Below are positions 45,476 to 57,900 of a stretch of 64,000 bases of DNA, in pieces. The position numbers and the translations under genes are program-made. Origin of the DNA: Closterium sp. NIES-65 (taxonomy: Eukaryota; Streptophyta; Zygnematophyceae; Desmidiales; Closteriaceae); the NCBI GenBank assembly GCA_948144175.1, contig CANXME010002001.1, positions 517,001 through 581,000 of the forward strand, given 5' to 3'. The notes beneath the pieces are model-generated. The model did no database searches. It worked only from the letters and a program-made list of their open reading frames with translations, and was not told the origin of the DNA. Every line of letters starts with the position of its first letter. Positions within the stretch are counted from its first letter, which is position 1.

Positions 45476-47520
45476 TCAAGAGGAGAGCAAGTGAGGCAAG
45501 ACAGTCACAAGACCCAACTGGGTACAGCAGCGCTGATGATCACAAGGCGGAAGTGCCTTGGTGAAGACATCAGCAGTGTTGGCCTCGGAGGCCACGTAAG
45601 CAAGTCGCAACTGACCACGCTGCTGTAGCTCACGAGCAAGGAAGTAGCGGAGAGCAACGTGCTTTGTTCTGTGCTCCAGTCTCTGCTCTCGACACAAGGC
45701 CAGCATGGCCTTGTTGTCGAAGTACAGGACTGGAGGAGAACGAGGCGGCTCTCCAAGGTCGCTCAGCAGGTAAGTGAGCCAGCGAAGCTCCTGAGCAGCC
45801 ATGGCCCCTGCTTAGATCTCAGCCTCACAACTGGAGCCGAGAACAGAAGACGAGCGAGTAGCCCGCCACGAAACAGAGCCAGAACCAAGGCTGAAGGTGT
45901 AACCCTGTGACAACCGCTGAGTGGCCTGGTCGTCAGCCCAAGAAGCGTCTACGTGTCCAGTGAGGACCACTGGACTCCGCCCTCCAAGCACTAGCCCCAT
46001 GCCCGACTTACTGCACAAGTAGCGCAACACCCTCTTCGCTGCACCCATGTGCTCTGGTCGGTGTCTCCCAGGAGCAACATAGCGTGCAAGAATGCTAAGA
46101 GGGTATGCAAGGTCAGGTCGTGTGCAGGTCATCAGGTACATGAGGCAGCCAACAAGCTCTGGGTACGGGCCACTCGACTCTACGGACTCATCCAAAGGCA
46201 GAGCTGAGAGCGAGTGGCGAGTAGACAGAGGAGTGGCCTGAGGCGAGGAGTACGTGAAGCCGAAGCGCTGAAGGACCTGCTGCACCATGTGTGACTGAGT
46301 CAGGGTGATGGTGCGGCGTGCTCTGTCCCGGGTGATCTGCAAGCCAAGGTAGCTGCGCAGTTCACCCAGGTCTGTGCACGTGTGTCTCTTCTGCAGCTCG
46401 GACTTCACGTAGGCGAGTCCAGTAGTGTCAGCTGTAGCAAAGACCAAGTCGTCGACGTACACGAGGATGTAGAACGGTGGCAGAGAGGTGTCGGTGCGCA
46501 GAAACAGCGACGGGTCGGCAGTAGAAGGAGCAAACCCAAGAGCCGCAAGCGTAGTCCTCAGTGTGTCGTGCCACTTACGTGGCGCCTGGCGGAGACCGTA
46601 GACTGGACGCCGGAGACTCCACTGGGTACCAGGAGGAAACGACCCAGTGAAGCCAGGTGGTCGGCGCAGCCAGATCTCCTCGTGCAGGCTGTCCTGCAAG
46701 AAAGCTGTGCTGAAGTCGAGAGAGTGCAGCTCGTAGTCACGGTGAGCAGCAACATGCAGCAGTACCCGAAGAGTGGTCATCTTCGGGGTGGAGGAGAAGG
46801 TCTTAAAGTAGTCAACTCCCTGCCGCTGACTGAAGCCACGAGCCACGTAACGCACCTTGAAGACAGGCGGAGAACCCGGCGGCCGCTTCACTCTGAAGAT
46901 CCACATGCCACTGACGATGTTCGCCCCAGGAGGGGGTACAGCGTCAACGTAGGTGCCTGTGGACCTCCTGGAAGCCATCTCTGCATCCATAGCTGCCTGC
47001 CACTGAGAGGAGTAGGGACCCTCTATCGCCTCCGCGTAAGAGCGCGGAGTCGGGATGTCAAGTGCATCCGGGTCTCCCTCAGGGGTAAGCAGTACGGACA
47101 CGAGATGAGGTGAAGCAGCTGCCAGACACTGGAACTCCTCCTGCCTGTCCTCAAGGACGTCCGTGCCAAGGGCACACTCACCCCCGACGGACGGAGGACA
47201 GACAGACTCATACTCAGCGACAAGACTAGCAGCGTAGTCTAGGCGACAGCGAGCAGCAACGTCGACGAGCTCAGCAACAAGGGCAGACGCAGCAGAAGAC
47301 TCGAAAGAAGGGTGAGTGACGGCAGTAGCAAAGAGACGCGTGACAGTAGGACTGGCAGCACGAAGAGAGTCCAACGCAGGGTCGGCGAGAGCAGGAAGAG
47401 AGGACGCAGGAGGAGAAGGCAAAGGGGCACGCAGAGGAGTAGTAGACGGACGTAGAGACATCCGGTGCATGCCAGGGGCAGGAGGAGGACGCTGACGCGA
47501 ACTACGAGCACTAGCGCTAG
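45476..47520 (-). pseudogene. B2 RT-RNase H remnant
   Basis: RT is uninterrupted from about 47470 (linker M-S-L-R-P-S-T) through LDFSTAFLQ, YGLRQAPRKW and LVYVDDLVFA (about 46455) to the RNase H motif SSCEAEI. There a TAA (45812-45814) replaces the tyrosine codon of B1, and RNase H continues in the same frame to 45476. The LNDA-like SDASWADD motif reads VDASWADD. B3 has the same TAA at the same codon. Confidence 0.9.
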
Positions 47521-47973
47521 CAGGAACTCATCAGGCATAGCGGCGCGGAAGCGAGCCTCACTAGTGCGGAGGTGGGTAATGAGATCAGCGACAGTGTGGA
47601 AGGAAGCTAATTCGGGGAACAGGTAGGGAAGAGAGAGACGGCCTAGAGCAGCAGAGGCCGGTGAGGAGTAGCGGGCAACGATAGCAGTGTACAGTGCCTG
47701 CGCAGTCTTGTGCTGCCCAAAGTGTTCGCGCTCATCTATCGGCAGAGAGTTGCGAATAGCGAAGCGATCATGGGCGTCACGAGTCTGCCACTGTGAGCGG
47801 GCAGTGCTGTCAGGTGTAGCAGCAGGAGCAGTAGCGTGGCCTAAGGCGTGATAGTACAGTGAGATGTCTTCCTTGGGAGTGAGCTGTAGGAAGAGGTGGA
47901 GGTCATCAAGCCAGGTGTCGAACTTCACTGGGCGGCCCTCAGCATCGAAGGCTAGCACAGGAGGGCTAGCCAT
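47521..47973 (-). pseudogene. B2 gag N-terminal fragment
   Basis: It starts at ATG 47973 (M-A-S-P-P-V-L-A-F-D-A-E-G), as in B1 and D1. The UBN2-like gag core is readable for about 150 residues to RAAMPDEFL, then fuses at about 47520 to the linker ahead of RT in another frame. The missing part is the gag C-terminus, protease and integrase. Confidence 0.88.
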
Positions 47974-48400
47974 GGTAGCAGCAGTAGGAAAAGCAGTAGG
48001 AGCACTCAAAGGGTAGGTAGGGCGGCGCGGCTCGGTACAGGTAGGGCGGCGCGGCTCGGTACAGGTAGGGCAGCGCGGCTCGGTTCAGGTAGGGCGGTGC
48101 GGCTCGGGTCGGGCGGCGCGGCTCTGGTCGGGCGGCGCGGCTCGGTTAGGGCTGGGCGGCTCGGGTCGGTTAGGGCTGGGCGGCTCGGGTCGGACTGGGC
48201 GGCTCGGTCGGGGTGGGGCCGTTCCGGGCCTGTAAGGGCGAGCGCGGGGAGCGGGTGGGGCGAGCGCGGGGCCGACGTGGGCCTCTAAGGGCGAGCGCGG
48301 GGCCTATCGGGGCCGTGAGGGACGAGCGCGGGGCCTATCGGGGCCGTAAGGGAAGGGCGCGGGGCCACCCAGGGCCTTAGGGACGAGCGCGGGGACGAGC
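47974..48400 (-). repeat. B2 leader: GC-rich tandem repeats
   Basis: Near gag the unit is GGTAGGGCGGCGCGGCTCGGTACA (24-25 bp, three to four copies, 48012-48110), then TCGGTTAGGGCTGGGCGGC units, then a GAGCGCGGGGCC-type 26-30 bp unit (about 48235-48395). It ends in AGCG shared with A5 integrase sequence, so the A5 junction shows microhomology. Confidence 0.85.
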
Positions 48401-50931
48401 GGATTAGGACAGATCGGGGTGGTGAGTTCCTTGGAGCTGAGATGACGGCCTGGCTCAAGAAGCAGGGCATCCAGAGGGAGCTGACCACGGCTTACACCCC
48501 ACAGTCCAACGGTGTAGCAGAACGGGCGAACCGGACAATTCTGGAGACAGCTAGGGCGCTGCTCATAGAATCTGGGCTGGGCAACTTGATGTGGCCCCAT
48601 GCTGTTCGGCACGCTACCGTCGCTAGGAACAGGGTACTCACAAAGGTTGGGGATGACTCGTGGGTGCCGTTGGAGAGGTGGCTTGGGAGGAAGCCGCCGG
48701 TGGACATGCTGAGGGTGTTTGGTTGCATGGCAGTCGCCCACGTCCCCAAGACCTACCGCAGTAAGTTGGGGGCGAGTGCAATCTGGTGTGTGCATTTGGG
48801 GCTGGCTGCTGAGAGCAAGGGATGGCTGCTGTGGGAGCCTTCCAAGGGTATGTTGTTTGAAAGCAGGGATGTGAGGTTTGTTGAAGGCATGATGTATGGC
48901 AGCTGGGAGAAACAGCCGGAGGCCAGGGTGTCCCAGCAGATGGAGCAGATCACCATGCAGCTGGACCTGACTCCTAGTGTGTGGGAGGAGGGAGAGGAGG
49001 CAGCTGCAGAGGGTGGTGATAGAGAGAAGGTGCAGGAGGCACCTGCTGGTGGAGGTGATGGTGTGGAGACTAGCGGTAGCACTAGTGGAGCTGCTGGATC
49101 TGAGGGAGGAGAGCAGCAGCAGGGAAAAACTAAGAAGCCGAAGGGTGTCGTTATGAAGGGATGGGAGACACCCGTCTCCAGGCCAGGACGTACGCGTATG
49201 GATACTAAGAAGCTGACTGCAGGAGCTGATGTAGCGGAGCAGCAGCTTGGGACTGAGGAGGCGTTGCTGATTCTACCGCATGGCTATGACCCAGATGAGG
49301 AGGATGAGCCTGCCTACTGTTTTCTTGCCCCTGCACCAGAGGAACCAGCTAGTATGGAGGAGGCATTAGCTGGACCAGATAGGAAGAAGTGGCTGGTTTC
49401 CAGGGATGCTGAGTACCAGAGCCTGCTAGAGAATGGGACATGGGAGCTGGTGGTGCTGCCTGAGGGGGAGAAATCCGTACAGTGCAAGTGGGTGCTAAGG
49501 ATCAAGACCGATGACAAGGGACAGGTCACCATCTACAAGGGGTTTATGCAGAAGGAGAAGCGGGACTTCAATGAGATCTTTGCTCCCACTGCCAAACTCC
49601 CTACCCTCCGTGTCTTGTTGGCAGATGCAACCGTTAGTGGGAAATTCATCATTCAGATGGATATATCAATGGCATTCCTCAATGGGATTCTAGAGGAGGA
49701 TGTGTACATGACGCAGCCGCCTGGGTATGAGGATGGTACGGGCAGGGTGTGCAAGCTGAAAAAGTCCATCTACGGCTTAAAGCAGGCGCCACGCTGCTGG
49801 TACCAGAAGCTGGCAGCTGTTTTAGAGGAGATGGGATTCAGGACCAGCAGCTGTGATGAGAGCCTCTTTCTCAAGGGGAAGGGGGAGAAGCTGGTGTTGT
49901 TTTTGGTCTACGTGGACGACATTCTTCTCTTCAGCAGCAGCATGAAGGAGATCCAGAAAGTGCAGCAGCAGCTGATGGAGAACTTCAAGTGCAAGAACCT
50001 TGGGGAGGTAAAGTACTACCTCGGGATGCACGTGGAGAGGGATCTGGATCACAGGTGGTTGAAGCTGCACCAGGAGAAGTTCATCAAGGAGTAGGGGGAG
50101 AAGTACGGGATTGAGAATGAGCGCAAGGTTGCAACTCCCCTGCCAGCAGAATTCAAGCTTGTGAAAGCTGCAGAGGATGAAGGGGTTGAAGCCGAGGAGC
50201 AGCAGCAATTTCAGTCCTTGGTGGGCAGCCTCTTGTATGCAGCAGTTCACACGAGGCCCGACATCTCTTTCTCAGTTGGGCAGCTGGCCAGGGTGGTGCA
50301 GAATCCATCAGAGGAGCAGGTGGATGCAGCTGAGCGTGTGGTGAAGTATCTGAACTCTCACCCAAGCATTGGAGTTCAATACTCCGCATCTGCACAGGTG
50401 AAGCAAAAAGGGGTTGAGGTGCTGAAAGAGAAGGGGGAGAGGCTTGGAGAAGGCAAGCTTTTCCTCACTTTCTTTACCGATGCTACGTGGGCCTCTGAGA
50501 AGGAGGATTCCTCATCTGTGGGAGGATACATCTGCGTAGTTGGGGGAGGACCTGTTAGTTGGAGGTCAAAGAAGCAGGCGGAGACAGCACTCTCTTCCGT
50601 GGATTCAGAGTACATGGCAATGTTCCACGGGGTGCAGGAGGTGATTTGGCTGAGGAGGTTGTTAGAGGAGATTGGTCAGGAGCAGAAGGTTGCTACGCCG
50701 CTGTTTTGTGATAGCAAGGGGGCTTTTGGAATGGCCAGGAACGCTGTGCTTCATGGGCTCAATAAGCACATGCGTATCAAGTGGCACTTGCTGCGTAAGG
50801 AGGTGAGGAGGGGGACGGTGAGTTCGATCTACATCAAGACTCACCAGCAGCCAGCAGACTTCCTCACCAAGAGGCTTGCGGATGAGCCTCATTGGCGTTG
50901 TGTGCGCATGAGTGGAATGAGCATGAACTAG
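48401..50931 (+). pseudogene. A5 integrase-RT-RNase H remnant
   Basis: It opens at RTDRGGEF (48408-48431), followed by NGVAERANR (about 48513), the integrase C-terminus and RT. Six codons (SRLVAK) are deleted in frame near 49539. RT motifs MDISMAFLNG (about 49657) and YVDDILLF (about 49910) are present. A TAG at 50092-50094 replaces a leucine codon of the family form. RNase H runs intact to 50931. Confidence 0.92.
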
Positions 50932-50973
50932 AATGGAATGATGGAAATGCAGCCCGCAGGCTGAGGGGGAGTG

Positions 50974-51530
50974 TGTTGGATGCAAATTTACATTGCACTA
51001 CATCCTGCCGTCTATTTGTACGAGTATGCTTGTGCGAATGCGTTTGCGTGTGAATGGTATGTTCGTGTGTTTGTTTGCTTTCGCAATTTTCGCTTGATGC
51101 ATTTGCAGGTACTCGCACAATGTGCGCTTCAGCACAACATTGTACGCGCTATGAACAATACAAGCAGAAAGGACGAGCTCGCAAAGGAACCCAAGATGGA
51201 AGCTTTGCGGTTTGGCTTACTTGATAGCGCAGATTCAGTTCTATCCAACTCGAAATTGTACTGTTTTGTTTGGTTGACTATAGTGTAGCAGGGCAGGCAC
51301 TATAGGGGTACAATTTAAGTGAAGGTTGGATGTTGTTTGTCTGTATGTGCATGCTACAGGGCCAGGGGAAACCAGCGGAACCAGCATTTGGCTGGTTGGG
51401 CAAAGACAAAACAGGTTCTATTTTTAGTACCTGAACCTGGTTGTTGTTTTCCCAGGTTGGAAAAACAGAACCAGAGGTTGTTTACCAACCTACGACCTGC
51501 TATTTTGTCCAGCCAGGTTGGTTCTGTTGC
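50974..51530 (+). repeat. A5 3' LTR, truncated
   Basis: It starts TGTTGGATGC and matches the family for about 557 bp, up to GGTTGGTTCTGTTGC; the inner half is missing. Confidence 0.92.
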
Positions 51531-52507
51531 ACTTTGGCGCGCGCCTCGGGGCGCGCGGCCCCTTTCTTTTCTGGCGCGCCGCCCGTCCCGGCCCCTAGCC
51601 GCCCGCGCGCCGCCCGTCCCGGCCACTAGCCGCCCGTGCGCCGCCCGTCCCGGCCCTTAGACGCCCGCGAGCCGCCCGTCCCAGCCCTTAGCCGCCCGTG
51701 CGCCGCCCGTCCCGGCCCTTAGACGCCCGCGCGCCGCCCGTCCCGGCCCTTAGACGCCCCCGCGCCGCCCGTCCCGGCCCTTAGCCGCCCGTGTGCCGCC
51801 CGTCCCGGCCCTTAGACGCCCGCGCGCCGCCCGTCCTGGCCCCTAGCCGCCCGCGCGCCGCCTGTCCCGGCCCTTGGCCGCCCGCGCGCTGCCCGTCCCG
51901 ACCGCGCGCCGCTGCTCCATCCCGTCGACGCCCGTGAGCCGCTCGTCCCGGCCCCACGCCGCCCGTGCGACGCCCGTCCCGGCCCCGCGCCGTCGTCCCG
52001 GCCCCCACTCCGCCCGTGCGCCGCCCGTCCTGGCCCCACGCCGCCCGTGCGCCGCCCGTTCCGGCAGCGCGCCGCCGTCCCGGCCCCACGCCGCACGTGC
52101 ACCGCCCGTCCGGGCCCCGCGCAGCTGCCCCGGCCCGTCGCCTGCTGCATTGCCGAGCCGCCCCCCCCCCACCGAGCCGCCGAGCAGCCCAGCAGCCGAG
52201 CCGTAGCCGAGCCGCTGAGCAGCCCAGCAGCCGAGCCGCAGAGCAGCCGAGCCGCCCGAGCCGCCCAACCACCCGAGCCGCCCGAGCCGCCCGAGCCGCA
52301 GTGCCACCTCAGCCGCCCGAGCCGCCGGGTCGCCGAGCCGCCGAACTACAGTTGCTGCCGAGCAGCCGTACCGCCGAGCCGCCGAGCCGCCGAGCCGCCC
52401 GAGTCGCCCGAGCAACCGAGCCGCCCGGGTCGCCCGAGCCGCCGAGCCGCAGTTGCTGCAGTGCCGCCGTGCCGCCGAGTCGCCGAGTCGCCGAGTCGTC
52501 GAGCCTG
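51531..52507 (+). repeat. B3 leader: two tandem-repeat blocks
   Basis: First block (about 51560-52135) repeats a unit of about 30 bp close to CGCCCGCGCGCCGCCCGTCC followed by CGGCCCTTAGA, at least fifteen degenerate copies. Second block (about 52140-52505) is built of GAGCCGCC/GAGCCGCCC units of 8-12 bp. The beginning (CTTTGGCGCG ... CTTTCTTTTCTGGCGCGCC) resembles the B1 leader next to its primer site, which anchors this as B leader. Long open frames here are repeat artefacts. Confidence 0.85.
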
Positions 52508-53128
52508 CTCTTCCCACCACTGGTGAGCCCCTGCCTTACTAGCGCGCTGCCTGCTGCTTGCTTGGCTGCCTGCCTTACTGCTGCTACTCCTGCTCCTGCT
52601 TCTGCTGGCGGCGGCCAGATGCAGCTCCAGCGACGCCCACGCGCGTCTCTCACACCCCAGCAGTTCGTGAGTGGTACGCTCAGAGTAGAGGGTCTCTCAG
52701 TTCTGATCGCTGCTCTTACGTGATTCGCACTAGTGCTCGGACTGGCCAGCCTTGTGGGACGCCCAGTCACACACAATCCCGCTGCTTCGCCCGTCTGAGC
52801 GACGCCTGGCGTACCGAGTTTGGCGACAAGGCTGAGCTCCCCGACTGGGTGGAGTTGCTTAGGCAGAGGGTAGATATATTTGCTCTTGACTATGATGCTA
52901 TTCTCACTGCCATGTATGCATTCCCTACTAGTGCTGACCGTGCCGGTCACCTGTGCGTACCGCCTGACCCGGATATAGAGCCTGCTGCTCTAGCTGCTGG
53001 TGCGGCTGCTGCTCTGGGTGCTAGTGTGTCTCCTGCTCCAGGTACAGGTGCGGCAGCTGCTCAGGTGCGGGTGAGTCTGCTCTCTCAGGTACCGCGTCGG
53101 CTCCGGCCTCTCACACCTTCACCCTTCA
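52508..53128 (+). pseudogene. B3 gag C-terminal fragment
   Basis: It matches B1 gag downstream of the glycine tract: the VREWY motif, the cluster C-x13-C-x4-H-x4-C (about 52705-52780), then the conserved DAWR-x-EFGD, VDIFALDYDAI and the PPDPDIEP region. There is no credible ATG and the gag core is missing. It ends just before the protease active site, where A sequence starts. Confidence 0.87.
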
Positions 53129-53829
53129 CCGGCGTCCACAAGCTCTGGTTCTGCGGCAGGCTCAATCCGCTCGTAAATTGAAGCCACGATTCCGGCAGCA
53201 GCGAGAGCATCTTCAAGCACTTTGTTTGCTCCGGGTAGGTGATTCCTGCGGTTGCCAACTTCGCGTAGAGGTCGCGCAATTTGTCCAGGACAGGTTGCAC
53301 CGGCTCTCCCTCGCTCAGGCGCAATGCGGACAGCTCCCTCTCCAGCATCAATGTTGCAACAACGGAGGTCGGGGCGTGCAGCTCCTTCAACACCGTCCAC
53401 GCCTTCGGACCGCACTCAACCTCCGGCAGCAGGTGCATGACGTGGTGACGCTGGTTCAGCTCCAAACTCTGCGACATCAAGTAGTAGCCAGCCGAGGCGC
53501 GCTCGTCCCAATCTTCCTGAAGGGCGGGGTCACTCGGTCTAGGCTCCTCCCCAATCATTAGTTTCAGCAATCCGATTTGACGGAAATAAAGTTGCATTTT
53601 CCAGGCCCAATCATCATAGCCCTCACCATTGAACTTCTCGACGGTGAAGTTTTTCAGCACCTCCTTGATCAGCGAGCCCTGGCTTGTTCGCGCTCCCCTT
53701 GGCGCAGAAACACCAGAATCATGGCTGCCGCTACGATCTTGGGCTGAAGTTTCACCAGCTACCGCCGAGGTGTTGCCCGCCATAGCTACCTATATCGAGG
53801 ATCACTATAACGCAGCTCTGATACCAGCT
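53129..53829 (-). pseudogene. Partial family A gag sharing an LTR with A6
   Basis: It starts at an ATG (53783, M-A-G-N-T-S-A-V-A-G-E-T-S) and is open for about 218 family codons, to the WTLEWV region, where it joins B3 gag sequence. The primer-binding site complement is at its right edge next to the LTR at 53830. It reads as the 5' part of a second A element whose 5' LTR is at the same time the 3' LTR of A6. It has the GETS variant also found in A6 and not in A3. Confidence 0.93.
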
Positions 53830-54921
53830 TGTTGGTGTAAGGGCCTAATAAACTCAAGCTATTAAGACTTTATCACACTTAAAACCTCTCCTCGGGGTCA
53901 CCTCCAAGGGTCCTTGGGTGCCTGGTACAAGACCAGCCCCTATCCTCGGGTCCGAGTTTGTAGAGAGAGGGATCAAGAGGGACTTAGTCAAAACAGCAAG
54001 AGTACCTTGAACGTCGCGCAGCGTATCGTGCAGACCGTCGATCGGATTAAGCTGAGAATTTCCTATATCGAAGCTCACTCTAAGAGCTTTAAAATAAGCC
54101 AAGTTGCCTCGCGAAAAGTTCTGCCATTACGAAGTTATGGCTCGGACAGCGTTAGCCTAGCGTTGGAGTGCTAGCGTACTAGCGTTGACTTGGGTAGCAT
54201 TCCGCCGTCGCACCGCGTAGAAAAGAAATTCCAGCAAGGAAGGAATTCGCTTGAATCAATTTCACTATATTCAGGTACAAACAGAGAAGGAATAAATAGC
54301 TCTAGCTAGCAAGGACCTTGGGAATCAACCTGGGAACAACCAGGGATGATCCCAAATAATTCCAAGCACAGAACCAACCTGGCTGGACAAAATAGCAGGT
54401 GATAGGTTGGTGAACAACCTCTGGTTCTGTTTTTCCAACCTGGGGAAACAACAACCAGGTTCAGGTCCTAAAAACAGAACCTGTTTTGTCTTTGCCCAAC
54501 CAGCCAAATGCTGGTTCCGCTGGTTTCCCCTGGCCCTGTAGCATGCAGATACAGACAAACAACATCCAACCTTCACCTAAATTGTACCCCTATAGTGCCT
54601 GCCTTGCTACACTATAGTCAACCAAACAAAACAGTACAATTTCGAGTTGGATAGAACTGAATCTGCGCAATCATGTAAGTTGAACCGCAAAGCTTCCATC
54701 TTGGGTTCCTTTGCGAGCTCGTCCTTTCTGCTTGTACTGTTCATAGCGCGTACAATGTTATGCCGAAGCGCACATTTTGCGAGTACCTGCAAATGCTTCA
54801 AGCGAAAATTGCGAAAGCAAACAAACACACAAACATACCATTCACACGCAAATGCATTCGCACACGCATACTCGTACAAACAGACGGCAGGATGTCGTGC
54901 AATGTGAATTTGCACCCAACA
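53830..54921 (-). repeat. A6 3' LTR, also 5' LTR of the partial copy
   Basis: 1092 bp between A6's polypurine tract on the right and the partial copy's primer site on the left. It therefore belongs to both elements, the signature of a head-to-tail array with a single shared LTR. Confidence 0.95.
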
Positions 54922-54963
54922 CACTCCCCCTCAGCCTGCCGGCTGCATCCCCATCATTCCATA

Positions 54964-57900
54964 CTAGTTCATGCTCATTCCACTCATGCGCACACAACGC
55001 CAATGAGACTCATCCGCAAGCCTCTTGGTGAGGAAGTCTGCTGGCTGCTGGTGAGTCTTGATGTAGATCGGATTCACCGTCCCCCTCTTCACCTCCTTAC
55101 GCAGCCAGTGCCACTTGATACGCATGTGCTTATTCAGCCCATGAAGCACAGCGTTCCTGGCCATCCCAAGAGCTCCCTTGCTATCACAAAACAGCGGCGT
55201 AGCAACCTTTTGCTCCTGGCCAATCTCCTCCAACAGCCTCCTCAGCCAAATCACCTCCTTCACTCCATGGAACATCGCCATGTACTCTGATTCCACAGAA
55301 GAGAGTGCTGTCTCCGTCTGCTTCTTTGACCTCCAACTAACCGGTCCTCCCCCAACTACGCAGATGTATCCTCCCACAGATGAGGAATCCTCCTTCTCAG
55401 AGGCCCACGTAGCATCAGTAAAGCAAGTGAGAAAAAGCTTGCCTTCTCCAAGCCTCTCCCCCTTCTCTTTCAGCACCTCAACCCCTTTCTGCTTCACCTG
55501 TGCAGATGCGGAGTATTGAACTCCAATGCTTGGGTGAGAGTTCAGATACTTCACCACACGCTCAGCTGCATCCACCTGCTCCTCTGATGGATTCTGCACT
55601 ACCCTAGCCAGCTGCCCAACCGAGAAAGAGATGTCGGGTCTCGTGTGAACTGCTGCATACAAGAGGCTGCCCACCAAGGACTGAAATTGCTGCTGCTCCT
55701 CGGCTTCAACTCCTTCATCCTCTGCAGCTTTCACAAGCTTGAATTCTGCTGGCAGGGGAGTTGCAACCTTGCGCTCATTCTCAATTCCATACTTCTCCCC
55801 AAGCTCCTCGATGAACTTCTCCTGGTGCAGCTTCAACCACCTGTGATCCAGATCCCTCTCCACGTGCATCCCGAGGTAGTACTTTACCTCCCCAAGGTTC
55901 TTGCACTTGAAGTTCTCCATCAGCTGCTGCTGCACCTTCTGGACCTCCTTCATGCTGCTGCTAAAGAGAAGAATGTCGTCCACATAGACCAGAAACAGCA
56001 CCAGCTTCTCCCCCTCCCCCTTGAGAAAGAGGCTCTCATCACAGCTGCTGGTCCTGAATCCCATCTCCTCTAAAACAGCTGCCAACTTCTGGTACCAGCA
56101 GCGTGGCGCCTGCTTCAAGCCATAGATGGACTTTTTCAGCTTGCACACCCTGCCCGTACCATCCTCATACCCAGGTGGCTGCGTCATGAACACCTCCTCC
56201 TCTAAAATCCCGTTGAGAAATGCCGTTGATATGTCCATCTGGATAATGAACTTCCCACTAACGGCTGCATCTGCCAACAAGACACGAAGGGTAGGGGGTT
56301 TGGCAGTGGGAGCAAAGATCTCATTGAAGTCCCGCTTCTCCTTCTGCATAAACCCCTTAGCCACCAACCTACTCTTGTAGATGGTGACCTGCCCCTTGTC
56401 GTCAGTCTTGATCCTTAGCACCCACTTGCATTGTACCGCTTTCTTTCCCTCAGGCAGCACCACTAGTTCCCAAGTCCCATTCTCCAGCAGGCTCTTGTAT
56501 TCAGCATCCCTGGAAGCTAGCCATTTGTCCCTATCTGGTCCAGCTAATGCCTCCTCCATGCTAGCTGGTTCCTCTGGTGCAGGGGCAAGAAAACAGTACG
56601 CAGGTTGATCCTCCTCATCCGGGTCATAGCCATGCGGTAGAATCAGCAATGCCTCCTCGGTCCCAAGCTGCTGCTCCGCTACATCAGCTCCTGCACTCAG
56701 CTTCTTAGTAGCCATACGGGTACGTCCTGGCCTGGAGACGGGTGTCTCCCATCCCTTCATAATAACACCCTTCGGCTTCTTAGTTTTCCCCTGCTGCTGC
56801 TCTCCTCCCTCGGATCCAGCAGCTCCACTAGTGCTACCGCTAATCTCCACACCATCACCTCCACCAGCAGGTGCCTCCTGCACCTTCTCTTTATCACCAC
56901 CCTCTGCAGCTGCCTCCTCTCCCTCCTCCCACACACTAGGAGTCAGGTCCAGCTGCATGGTAATCTGCTCCATCTGCTGGGACACCCTGGCCTCCGGCTG
57001 TTTCTCCCAGCTCCCATACATCATGCCCTCAACAAACTTCACATCCCTGCTGTCAAACAACACACCCTTGGAAGGCTCCCACAACAGCCATCCCTTGCTC
57101 TCAGCAGCCAGCCCCAAATGCACACACCAGATTGCACTCGCCCCCAACTTACTGCGGTAGGTCTTGGGAACGTGGGCGACTGCCATGCAACCGAACACCC
57201 TCAGCATGTCCACCGGCGGCTTCCTCCCAAGCCACCTCTCCAACGGCACCCACGAGTCATCCCCAACCTTTGTGAGTACCCTGTTCCTAGCGACGGTAGC
57301 GTGCCGAACAGCATGGGGCCACATCAAGTTGCCCAGCCCAGATTCTATGAGCAGCGCCCTAGCTGTCTCCAGAATTGTCCGGTTCGCCCGTTCTGCTACA
57401 CCGTTGGACTGTGGGGTGTAAGCCGTGGTCAGCTCCCTCTGGATGCCCTGCTTCTTGAGCCAGGCCGTCATCTCAGCTCCAAGGAACTCACCACCCCGAT
57501 CTGTCCTAATCCGCTTCACCACACACTCCGCTTGCTTCTCCACGAACGGCAGCCAATCGTCCCGAATCGTGGAGGCGGCGTGATCTTTTTGCTTCAGCGG
57601 ATACGCCCACATTAGCCTGCTCCAGTCATCCACTATGGTTAGGAAGTATCGCTCCCCCTTGTGCCCTTGCACCGGCAGCGGCCCCACCAAGTCCATGTGG
57701 ACCAGCTCCAACGGCTTTTTGCTCCTGCCAGCCACACTATGGAAGGGGAAACGGGTGAACTTTGAAAGGAGGCAAATTTCACAGTTATCATCGGGTGGTT
57801 GTCCGTTCAGCTTTAAGCCCTTAACGGCTCCATCCTTCTCCAGCTGCTTCAGCAAAGGCATTGCCACATGCCCCAATCGTCGGTGTGCAGTTGCCCAATC

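Larger units (their letters stand above)
45242..48400 (-). mobile_element. Copia family B element B2, internally deleted
   Basis: Minus-strand B copy of about 3.2 kb. It keeps the last 22 bp of the 3' LTR, the 3' UTR, RNase H, RT, the gag N-terminus and a repetitive leader, but lacks gag C-terminus, protease and integrase (about 3 kb by comparison with B1) and a 5' LTR. A4 abuts it on the left, and A5 on the right within the leader. Confidence 0.9.
48401..51530 (+). mobile_element. Copia family A element A5, truncated at both ends
   Basis: It begins in the integrase core (just before RTDRGGEF) and ends inside its 3' LTR, where sequence switches to the B3 leader. No gag, protease or 5' LTR. 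Both edges are deletion junctions. Confidence 0.92.

Noticed and set aside
48012-48400. Spaced GC repeats that could look like a CRISPR array
   Set aside because: Units are contiguous and degenerate without unique spacers, and the context is a eukaryotic retrotransposon leader.
51843-52520. Several overlapping arginine/alanine-rich frames in the B3 leader
   Set aside because: Repeat artefact; open on both strands with no conserved peptide.
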